From Candidatus Pelagibacterales bacterium (lineage in GTDB: Bacteria; Pseudomonadota; Alphaproteobacteria; Pelagibacterales; AG-422-B15), in contig JADHQX010000096.1 in the NCBI GenBank assembly GCA_016777745.1, positions 1 through 5,594 on the forward strand: a stretch of 5,594 nucleotides of DNA, written 5' to 3'. The position numbers and the translations under genes are program-made. How positions within the stretch are numbered: the first letter of the stretch is position 1; each line of letters begins with the position of its first letter. Below the pieces are notes generated by a model. That model worked only from the letters and a program-made list of their open reading frames with translations. It made no database searches and was not told the DNA's origin. Below, one piece after another: positions 1-5,594 of the stretch.

Positions 1-277
1 CTTGATTAATTTCTTTTACGCCTCTAGAAACTTTTTTGGGCAGTAATCTTATACCACCGTAATTGTTGTTACTCCATTTCCAAATATGTTCATATTGGCT
101 GTCGTAATCTTTAGGCACAAATTCAAGTACACTAAAGTCTAGTATTTCTGTGTTAGGCTCTACTAACCAATAAAGTGATGTTTTAGGTTTAATGTTTTCT
201 TCACTAGAGACTTGTTTAGCAAAAGGATAATTATCCTTTAGACTCACGTTTTCTCCTATGTAAAATATATCATACAT
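1..277 (-). CDS. Glycosyltransferase-like protein, N-terminal part (runs off the left edge)
   Basis: The frame opening at ATG 277 codes for 92 residues without a stop and leaves the window at base 1, so the C-terminus is missing. It begins MYDIFYIGEN, has PFAKQV at residues 18-23, YWLVEPNTEI at 36-45, and YEHIWKWSNNNYGGIRLLPK at 62-81. From memory this spacing (YD-hydrophobic start, FPxAKxV, a central hydrophobic strand, then a HxW...YGGxxLLP block) resembles a GT-A-like protein family common in large marine phages, in which the central strand often carries a DGDA-type acidic motif; here that place reads VEPN, so metal and nucleotide-sugar binding may be lost or different. ATG 277 overlaps the stop of the upstream small gene by 8 bases and is preceded by a purine-rich AGAAGAAAG. 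A GTG at 247 has a better ribosome binding site but would remove the conserved first strand. The family call is moderate and activity is unproven. Confidence 0.6.
   Translation of the reverse strand, partial: MYDIFYIGENVSLKDNYPFAKQVSSEENIKPKTSLYWLVEPNTEILDFSVLEFVPKDYDSQYEHIWKWSNNNYGGIRLLPKKVSRGVKEINQ
245..257 (-). promoter_or_regulatory. Strong Shine-Dalgarno followed by an alternative GTG start
   Basis: On the minus strand AGGAG (253-257) is followed after 5 bases by GTG (245-247), which is in frame with the glycosyltransferase-like gene at its codon 11. It is the best-looking ribosome binding site in the window, and starting here would remove the overlap with the upstream small gene. Against it, the ten residues lost (MYDIFYIGEN) look like the first beta strand of the domain. 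It could act as a second start or be coincidental. Confidence 0.35.
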
Positions 278-515
278 ATCTTTCTTCTAACTCGTCTACT
301 ACTCTTTGCACCACTGTACTAATATGTTCTACCTCCATATCAATTTCGTCATATTTACGCAATATCTCTTCTCCCCATACAGGGCATGGTCCTTTATGAT
401 CTGGCAAAGTACCACCACAGGTAGTACACTTACCTTGCAACTTTTTCTTAATCGTCCTTAGTGTGGACTGGGACGTTGTATTTTTCTTCGAAGTCTGCGG
501 CATCTTTCTCATCAT
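270..515 (-). CDS. Small protein with possible CCHC zinc site, unknown function
   Basis: I do not recognise a named family. The longest frame gives 81 residues and a TGA stop at 270-272. Residues 30-44 contain C30-x2-C33-x6-H40-x3-C44, a spacing that could bind one zinc ion in a knuckle-like fold. Residues about 49-79 are charged and probably helical (ILRKYDEIDMEVEHI and onward). The first 29 residues are basic and of low complexity. The start is uncertain: ATG 515 and ATG 503 both lie inside the 3' end of the carbamoyltransferase gene (overlap 68 or 56 bases) and lack a well-spaced Shine-Dalgarno, whereas a TTG at 440, just after the carbamoyltransferase stop, would leave a 56-residue protein that keeps the whole cysteine motif, with AAGGA about 14 bases before it. 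The stop overlaps the next gene by 8 bases, which supports it being a real translated gene in the operon. Confidence 0.6.
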   Translation of the reverse strand: MMRKMPQTSKKNTTSQSTLRTIKKKLQGKCTTCGGTLPDHKGPCPVWGEEILRKYDEIDMEVEHISTVVQRVVDELEERYV

Positions 516-1986
516 TGACTATAGGCATGCCTTTGATATTTAAACTAGTATTAAGTACCATTGGGCAACCTGTCTTATTATAAAATTGTGTCATTAGTTC
601 ATACAAGTCAGGGTGTTCTGTTTCATTAACTGTTTGTACTCTGCTTGTACCATCTGCATGAACTATTGCTGGAAATTCTTTTGGCTTTTTACATCTTGCT
701 ACAAATTGCATATATGGAGCATTACTAATGTTCCCTGGCATTTCAAAATAGTCGTGTACATGTTCTTCTAGTATAATTGGAGCAAAAGGCCTAAACTCTT
801 GTCTACGTTTGATTTTGTTTACAGCATCTTTAATTTTATTGCCTCTTGGATCAGCACATAATGTTCTATTACCTAATGCTCTTGGACCGAACTCTGCACG
901 GCCATTTGCTATACCAAATATCTCACCTTTCAATAAACTTGCCAATGATTTCTTGATAGGATAATCACCACGGATACAATTACCTAAATATGCACCAGTC
1001 CAATTTACTTTATTACCAGTTACATTATAGTAATGTAAAGCGGCGGCACCTAAACTGCTACCAGCATCGCCTGGGTTAGGCATTATGTGTACGTTTTCAA
1101 ATAACTTAAATAGATTACCGTTAGCAACACAATTTAAAGCACACCCGCCCATGAATACTAAATTTTTGCTGTGTGTTTTTATTAAAGCATGTCTGGCATA
1201 TTCAAATATACGTTTTTCTGCTACAGCCTGAGCACTAGCGGCAATATCATAATCTAAACTATGATGTCCCCACTCGTCTATTAATGCACTTTTATCTCTA
1301 CCTAAATAATCAGCAGGTACACCCTTTTGTAAATTTTTTGTCATCTCAATAACATTTGCTGGTTCTTTACAATCAGCATCTACAAAAAATTCTTCATGCA
1401 TAGCAGTTTCGTAAATAGGTTTACCATATGCGGCCATGCCCATTAACACATACTCATCTTCCATAGGTTTTAATCCTACATGAGCAGTCATGGCACTATA
1501 AAATAATCCTAAACTGCTAGGAAACTTTGTGCTATGTATTTTCTTAAGGTTACCTTTATTCCAATGCCATGCTGTAGCGGTATCAAACTCGCCTATAGCA
1601 TCGATACAGATAACAGCACACTCATCAAAGTTACTAGTCATTACACCAGCGGCGGCATGTGTTTCATGATGCCAATAAGTCTTAATTGGTATGCCATGTA
1701 ACTCTGGGAAAAAATCTTTGATCCATTTTTGCATTGTTGGTTCTAACAATGCTCTCCAATTACCTGCGTAAAGATTTCTTAGTTTCTTTACCCATGGCTT
1801 TTCGTGTAATACAATTACATCAGGCTTGCCAAACTTTAAGCAGTCAGCAATCATTTTGTGATTTAAAAAAGGATCGTTTTTGTATTTGCTATATCTTTCA
1901 GAATGCGAAGCATACAGAATTTCGCCATCCTCAATAACAGTGGCGGCGGCATCATGAAATAAAAAACTTAAACCAAGAATACGCAT
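448..1986 (-). CDS. NodU/CmcH/TobZ-family O-carbamoyltransferase
   Basis: A cytoplasmic enzyme of this family transfers a carbamoyl group from carbamoyl phosphate, through a carbamoyl-adenylate, to a hydroxyl group of an acceptor such as a sugar, antibiotic or modified nucleobase. The family signatures are present in order. The N-terminal Kae1-like part has HDAAATVIEDGEI (11-23), SERYSKYKND (29-38), the metal-site H106-xxx-H110 in HHETHAAAG, D129 in ICIDAIGE, GGCALNCVAN (280-289) and NPGDAG with D307. The C-terminal YrdC-like part has GRAEFGPRALGNR (362-374), ADPRG (378-382), EFRPFAP (397-403), HADGTSRVQTV (443-453) and LNTSLNIKG (478-486). No key motif is missing, so it should be active. At 512 residues it is somewhat shorter than typical family members of about 550-600, ending in a short charged tail (HTKDD). 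ATG 1986 lies 4 bases after the stop of the 58-residue gene and has no clear Shine-Dalgarno, suggesting translational coupling. The acceptor cannot be read from the sequence; neighbouring glycosyltransferase-like genes favour a sugar. Confidence 0.95.
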   Translation of the reverse strand: MRILGLSFLFHDAAATVIEDGEILYASHSERYSKYKNDPFLNHKMIADCLKFGKPDVIVLHEKPWVKKLRNLYAGNWRALLEPTMQKWIKDFFPELHGIPIKTYWHHETHAAAGVMTSNFDECAVICIDAIGEFDTATAWHWNKGNLKKIHSTKFPSSLGLFYSAMTAHVGLKPMEDEYVLMGMAAYGKPIYETAMHEEFFVDADCKEPANVIEMTKNLQKGVPADYLGRDKSALIDEWGHHSLDYDIAASAQAVAEKRIFEYARHALIKTHSKNLVFMGGCALNCVANGNLFKLFENVHIMPNPGDAGSSLGAAALHYYNVTGNKVNWTGAYLGNCIRGDYPIKKSLASLLKGEIFGIANGRAEFGPRALGNRTLCADPRGNKIKDAVNKIKRRQEFRPFAPIILEEHVHDYFEMPGNISNAPYMQFVARCKKPKEFPAIVHADGTSRVQTVNETEHPDLYELMTQFYNKTGCPMVLNTSLNIKGMPIVNDEKDAADFEEKYNVPVHTKDD

Positions 1987-1990
1987 TTTA

Positions 1991-2167
1991 TTATCTGTAA
2001 ATAAAAGGGTCTCGTTTTCTTAATTCTTCTAGTTTCTTTTGTATTAACTTTTCTTTTTCAGACAGTTTTGTATCTTCGGAAACATCTTCGCCTTCGCGTC
2101 CACGATCCTCGTTACCGTCATGATTAAGTTCTGTGAGTTCTTTCTGTGTTTTCTTGTAATCGTTCAT
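1991..2167 (-). CDS. 58-residue charged small protein, unknown function
   Basis: The 194-base space between the two large neighbours is almost filled by this frame, from ATG 2167 to TAA 1991-1993. It codes for 58 residues starting MNDYKKTQKE and ending LRKRDPFIYR. Residues 1-10 are basic and polar, 15-32 acidic and probably disordered, and 36-51 (LSEKEKLIQKKLEELR) should form a charged helix; there is no membrane segment and no cysteine. The ending RKRDPFIY recalls a class of tiny proteins in marine T4-like phages that finish with a DPFIY-like motif; I know of no assigned function. Spacing argues that it is real: 13 bases after the upstream stop and 4 bases before the carbamoyltransferase start. 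It has no visible Shine-Dalgarno. A role as adaptor or partner of a neighbouring enzyme is a guess. Confidence 0.72.
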   Translation of the reverse strand: MNDYKKTQKELTELNHDGNEDRGREGEDVSEDTKLSEKEKLIQKKLEELRKRDPFIYR

Positions 2168-2172
2168 AACAC

Positions 2173-2180
2173 TATTTATG
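2173..2180 (-). promoter_or_regulatory. Possible T4-type late promoter box (CATAAATA)
   Basis: In the 13-base gap before the 58-residue gene the minus strand reads CATAAATA, one mismatch from the T4 late promoter consensus TATAAATA. With T4 spacing (box at about -13 to -6) transcription would start at the A of ATG 2167, giving a leaderless message, and this gene shows no Shine-Dalgarno. The local sequence is AT-rich, so chance occurrence is quite possible. Confidence 0.25.
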
Positions 2181-3764
2181 CTATTTTAATATGTCATCTA
2201 TTAATTTATCGTATATCCCAGCACAGGTTTTTGCATTAAAGAACAGTTGTCTATTGTGTTCTAACTTGTCTTTGATTGCTTCAATATGCAAAGTAGTATT
2301 AGCAATGTGTGTTACTTGTTTTTTAATTGATTTAAATCTTTCGTCATCTAGTTCAATTTCGTCGTAACTTTCATCAAACCATTCTGGAAAAGTTTCAAAC
2401 CCTATACTTCTTAGATGTCTTAATGTACCAGGGTGTGTAATTAGTAAAAATGGGTGACCGTACATGATAGGCTTTAATGTTTTTTCTGTTATAAATCCTA
2501 TCTCTTGTGGTATTTGATCATAGTATGGATAGCCATCGCTTTTAGGTATGTACTGATGAAATATGCCTTTTTGTAAAACAAGATTAGCAGTATAACTACT
2601 TTCTGTAACTAAACTTATTTCAGTATCTGCATACCATTTCCAGTTTATCCATCTGTCTCTAAATTCGTATTGTGAACTATTATCATTATTAAATAAGTCT
2701 GGATTGACAGCATGTTTGTTATCCTCTAAATCATCATCTAGTATGATAGGTAAGTACTCACTTGTTTTATTAAATTCTTCCTGCTTGATACTTTCGCCTA
2801 ATATAATTTCTGATTGAAAGTTTAAATGATCAAAGTCAGTTCTATCAACGCCATGGTTGTAAAATGGCTTGTTTGGGTCTAATGAAAATCTTGCACTGGC
2901 AATACAATTATCAATCAATCTGTTTCCATTGTTATCAAAGTTATTAACTAAATAATTTAGTATAAAGAAGCGATGCTCTTTCATATAATTATTCAAGCAC
3001 AAAAACTTTTTAGGTTTATTGTCTACATATATTTTGTCTGGTTCAAATGTGGCATATTCTAATGGACTGCTATTAGTAGATGTTGAAGCAATTTTATTAT
3101 TCTGTTCATGTAATATAAAAAAATCTATTTCAATAAAATCTATACCAAAGTGCTCTTTAATTTGCTGTTTAATTGTTTTATAATTCTTAGGCAAATTATT
3201 ATCAAATTGCGATGTCAGTAATTTTACAAAACTTGTATCTTTAAAACAACTGTGTAGCCAGAAAAATAATTTGTGCAAACTATATGTTTCTGCTTCAAAG
3301 GAATTATCTATTGCAACCTTTATGCCGTTGGCATGGCACTTACGCCAAAAACTATAAGGTAATGAATACGAGTATAGTCTATGTAGAATAAAAATTATAG
3401 TATCATCTTGACTGGTTATATAATTTTCAATATTTCCTATTAACGAACCATCTATGATTGATTCAACTTTCATGTCGTGTTTTAAAAATTCTTTAAATAC
3501 ACCATCTTGCTCATGTGCAAAATGTTGACTATCCCATTGCTCTATCATATAAGCATTTTGCCAGTCTAACTTATAACGTTTAAATCCGTTTCCAGTTTCT
3601 ACATCAAAATCAAAATTTTTGTATTCATTAGTTGATGCGTCTGGTCCTGGGTCAGTGTAAGGAAAAATATGTGTAGGCGGATACATTTCCTCTGGATGTT
3701 GTGATTTATAGTCTAATATTGCATCACCTGTTATGTTTAAAAATTTTACTGTATTATTTTCCAT
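2181..3764 (-). CDS. Putative GT-B-type glycosyltransferase, paralog of the upstream gene
   Basis: The 527-residue protein has no signal peptide or membrane segment. Its C-terminal third has SLVTESSY (384-391), ITEKTLKPIMYGHP (425-438) and GFETFPEWFDESYDEI (455-470). The TExxY...TEKTxKPxxxGHP arrangement resembles the donor-binding half of GT10 alpha-1,3-fucosyltransferases, where a TEK motif precedes a small helix and a G-x-P strand. The middle part has KKFLCLNN (252-259), which looks like the first strand of that Rossmann half. The N-terminal half holds IIFILHRL (123-130) and IKVAIDNSFEAE (148-159). Each segment has a counterpart in the same order in the gene directly upstream, so the two are divergent paralogs. 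This copy is 68 residues longer, mainly before the TEK motif. ATG 3764 lies 19 bases inside the upstream gene, with GGA six bases before it; the TAG stop is at 2181-2183. Glycosyltransferase function is inferred from motif resemblance only; donor and acceptor are unknown. Confidence 0.65.
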   Translation of the reverse strand: MENNTVKFLNITGDAILDYKSQHPEEMYPPTHIFPYTDPGPDASTNEYKNFDFDVETGNGFKRYKLDWQNAYMIEQWDSQHFAHEQDGVFKEFLKHDMKVESIIDGSLIGNIENYITSQDDTIIFILHRLYSYSLPYSFWRKCHANGIKVAIDNSFEAETYSLHKLFFWLHSCFKDTSFVKLLTSQFDNNLPKNYKTIKQQIKEHFGIDFIEIDFFILHEQNNKIASTSTNSSPLEYATFEPDKIYVDNKPKKFLCLNNYMKEHRFFILNYLVNNFDNNGNRLIDNCIASARFSLDPNKPFYNHGVDRTDFDHLNFQSEIILGESIKQEEFNKTSEYLPIILDDDLEDNKHAVNPDLFNNDNSSQYEFRDRWINWKWYADTEISLVTESSYTANLVLQKGIFHQYIPKSDGYPYYDQIPQEIGFITEKTLKPIMYGHPFLLITHPGTLRHLRSIGFETFPEWFDESYDEIELDDERFKSIKKQVTHIANTTLHIEAIKDKLEHNRQLFFNAKTCAGIYDKLIDDILK

Positions 3765-5125
3765 AGTGTATCCATATGTTCTAGTAATTTTCTATTATCA
3801 TAAAAGTTATGAAAGTTATGTACAATTTTACCTAGTGTATGGTAATCAAATTTTTCATAATCAAATGTCATAGCATTACTTAATATTGTGTTATATCTAT
3901 TCCTGTCATTTAGTGTGTCGTATTCAAATTCAAACTCTTTATCAAATGTTTCAAATCCTTGATTTTTTAAAACTGTGTTTGTATCTATATTTCCAATCAC
4001 CATATAAGGGTGGCCATACATTAGTGGCTTATATGTTTTTTCAGTAACAAAGGCTCTCTTTAAATTATGATTGTATTCCTCTGGCATGCCTGGCAATTGA
4101 TTAATAAATTCATCATCGTAATATGTTTCAGTTACCAACGAATAATATGTGTCTTGATATACATCATTAACAAATGATCTGTCGTCGCTTTTTTGATAGA
4201 TGTCTTGCATAACAGGAATAATTAATTCTTCTGTATTTTCTTTTACAAATTGTAGTAATGTTTCAGGTGTTTCGTTATAAAATGCACACTCTCGCCTAAG
4301 TCTCTCTGAATAGTCGCCTGATTCTAATTCTTGGAAAAATCCATGCGAATGTTTAATTTCATAAAACTCGTCTGCTCGTTTTGTTGGTTGTTGATATCCC
4401 CATCTAGCAGTAACAAGATTTCTATCAATCATTCCTCTTTCTTTTAGCCATTTAATTAATGCTATTCTATGAAATCTTGGTTTGAGATTTAAACACAAAC
4501 AATCATATTTTTTTTGTGCTCTAAAATTTTTCTGTATAGTATCTATGCTATACTTTCCGTCACGTAATTTTTCTTTACCAATACATGCTTCGTTAATTCT
4601 AAAGTAATTAAAAAATCCTAAGTCTACTGAAGTTTTTTCTTTAAACTGCCGTAGTAGATTCTCGTCACTAGACACAATGTCGCCACCTACAAGCAACATC
4701 CAGTTATCAGGTGTACCAATATAGTCTTTTATTGTTGTTATAAGAGGCATATAAGTATCTATTTCTGCTTCAAACAAATAATCTAAAACTACTCTTGTGC
4801 TTTTACTATTAACTAAGTATTCTATCTCTTTAGTGTCTAATCTTGCTAATGCACTTGGGTGAATTACAAAAACATCATATTCTCTTATCTTGCTGGTATC
4901 ACTTTCTTCTATTATTTCAAAAGGTGCAAGACCTTTTTTGTCTGCATCATATACATTCATAGTTATCATATCTTCGTTAAGTTCTTTTAAGTAACTATGT
5001 GTTCGTTGGTGTATAATTCTATTCCAACAAAGTTGCATAAAAACAGAATCTTCTTTAAAGAAGTTGAGTTGTAATTCTTCGTTGATTTCTTTTGTAGGAT
5101 CGTTTTGGTGTACTGCTACTTTCAT
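3746..5125 (-). CDS. Putative GT-B-type glycosyltransferase, paralog of the downstream gene
   Basis: The 459-residue protein is predicted to be soluble. The N-terminal half has YDVFVIHPSAL (83-93), VVLDYLFEAEIDTY (112-125) and LLVGGDI (144-150). The second half opens with YDCLCLNLKPRFHR (207-220), followed by VTARWGY (238-244), YYSLVTETYY (327-336), FVTEKTYKPLMYGHP (359-373) and GFETFDKEFEFEYD (390-403). The VTE...VTEKTxKPxxYGHP pattern is like the nucleotide-sugar-binding half of GT10-type fucosyltransferases, in which a conserved TEK binds the donor. This assignment is inference by motif; the match to the downstream paralog is visible directly. Its ATG overlaps the stop of the radical SAM gene in an ATGA junction (5122-5125), so translation is probably coupled, and its TAA lies within the start of the next gene. 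The substrate is unknown; it may add or pair with the product of the radical SAM enzyme. Confidence 0.65.
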   Translation of the reverse strand: MKVAVHQNDPTKEINEELQLNFFKEDSVFMQLCWNRIIHQRTHSYLKELNEDMITMNVYDADKKGLAPFEIIEESDTSKIREYDVFVIHPSALARLDTKEIEYLVNSKSTRVVLDYLFEAEIDTYMPLITTIKDYIGTPDNWMLLVGGDIVSSDENLLRQFKEKTSVDLGFFNYFRINEACIGKEKLRDGKYSIDTIQKNFRAQKKYDCLCLNLKPRFHRIALIKWLKERGMIDRNLVTARWGYQQPTKRADEFYEIKHSHGFFQELESGDYSERLRRECAFYNETPETLLQFVKENTEELIIPVMQDIYQKSDDRSFVNDVYQDTYYSLVTETYYDDEFINQLPGMPEEYNHNLKRAFVTEKTYKPLMYGHPYMVIGNIDTNTVLKNQGFETFDKEFEFEYDTLNDRNRYNTILSNAMTFDYEKFDYHTLGKIVHNFHNFYDNRKLLEHMDTLWKIIQ

Positions 5126-5594
5126 TCACATAACTCGACTAATCTAGGAAACACTTCTCGCCAGTCTTGTTCTCTAATTAGATCGAGTCTGTCATTGTAG
5201 ACTTTAAACTTTTTCCAACCATCTTCGTCCCAATCATCATTGTCAAACATAGACAATAAATTTCCTAGGGCATGATGATTACCAAAGTCTTTTCTAAACT
5301 GTGAGTGTATCTGTGCTCTTGCTTCTGGGTGTATAACTTTAGGACTAAGGAAAGAAGGATCGTATACATAGTTTAAATGTACATGTAATCCTAATTCTTT
5401 AGTTGCCCAATTATGAAACTCTCCTAAGTAAGGATAGTTATATGCACTTATAGTTTGACATATACTGGTTTCTATCCAATCTTCTGCCATTATTTGCTGT
5501 AAGTGATTTGTGACATCTTCCCAATTGCTTGGGTGTCTAATATAATGATTACGTTCTGCTAGATCATCTATACTAGCACTAACTTGTATTTTGC
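5122..5594 (-). CDS. Radical SAM protein of the twitch type, C-terminal part (5' end outside the window)
   Basis: The open frame runs from the right edge to TGA 5122-5124 and codes for 156 residues. The internal ATG at 5490 is not the true start: the frame continues upstream with VSASIDD, AERNHYIRHPSNW and EDVTNHLQQI, which match the late strands of a radical SAM barrel, where S-x-D followed by YIR-x-P precedes a helix. Downstream come ICQTISAYNYPYLGEFHNWA and LHVHLNYVYDPSFLSP, then a terminal helical part ending LIREQDWREVFPRLVELCE. This order fits the twitch/SPASM-like radical SAM proteins frequent in large marine phages. The CxxxCxxC cluster motif should lie further upstream, beyond the edge, and cannot be checked. 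Only a single cysteine precedes the end (CE) apart from the one in SICQ, so this part has no visible auxiliary iron-sulfur cluster site, consistent with a truncated twitch domain. It overlaps the next gene by four bases. Confidence 0.75.
   Translation of the reverse strand, partial: KIQVSASIDDLAERNHYIRHPSNWEDVTNHLQQIMAEDWIETSICQTISAYNYPYLGEFHNWATKELGLHVHLNYVYDPSFLSPKVIHPEARAQIHSQFRKDFGNHHALGNLLSMFDNDDWDEDGWKKFKVYNDRLDLIREQDWREVFPRLVELCE

Noticed and set aside
1734..1937. 67-codon open frame on the plus strand
   Set aside because: It lies wholly inside the carbamoyltransferase gene on the opposite strand, over conserved N-terminal coding sequence, its product has no recognisable feature, and every other gene is on the minus strand.
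1987..1990. Promoter or separate regulatory region directly before the carbamoyltransferase
   Set aside because: The gap is only 4 bases and the sequence upstream is the coding end of the 58-residue gene; I see no distinct promoter.
3803..3821. Short direct repeat of AAAGTTATG
   Set aside because: It encodes a His-Asn-Phe doublet within the 459-residue protein and is too short and isolated to be a regulatory or recombination repeat.
5122..5490. Complete 122-residue gene starting at ATG 5490
   Set aside because: The frame continues without a stop to the right edge, and the upstream residues fit a radical SAM barrel, so the ATG is an internal methionine of a longer gene.
1..5594. Defence system, CRISPR array, tRNA or insertion sequence
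   Set aside because: I found no regularly spaced repeats, no cloverleaf-like segments, no transposase or nuclease motifs and no flanking inverted repeats on reading both strands.

Overview
The window is AT-rich and gene-dense. All seven genes I can support lie on the minus strand and read from right to left as one tightly packed block, with overlaps of 4, 19, 8 and up to 68 bases and gaps of only 13 and 4 bases. Gene content, compactness and the very small genes between large ones fit the genome of a large tailed virus, most likely a marine T4-like phage of the kind found on SAR11 or cyanobacteria. This origin is inferred from gene families and style: no structural or replication gene is present to prove it. 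A surface-polysaccharide island of an AT-rich marine bacterium is the main alternative.

In transcription order (high to low coordinates) the layout is: (1) the C-terminal part of a radical SAM protein, cut by the right edge (5122-5594); (2) a 459-residue protein (3746-5125) and (3) a 527-residue protein (2181-3764), divergent tandem paralogs that share a TEKTxKPxMYGHP motif and look like GT-B-fold, fucosyltransferase-type glycosyltransferases; (4) a 58-residue, strongly charged small protein (1991-2167); (5) a 512-residue NodU/CmcH/TobZ-type carbamoyltransferase (448-1986), the most secure call; (6) a small protein with a possible CCHC zinc site (270-515), whose start may lie inside gene 5; (7) the N-terminal part of a glycosyltransferase-like protein, cut by the left edge (1-277).

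Together the genes suggest a cassette that makes or decorates a modified small molecule or sugar: radical SAM chemistry, two sugar-transfer-like enzymes, O-carbamoylation, and another glycosyltransferase-like protein. The acceptor could be a glycan, a virion protein, a host-surface polymer or modified DNA bases. Sequence alone does not decide this.

No stretch of 300 bases or more lacks a gene; the longest gap is 13 bases. I found no tRNA, rRNA, CRISPR array, insertion sequence, attachment site or convincing terminator. The one promoter candidate is a weak late-promoter-like CATAAATA box before the 58-residue gene.
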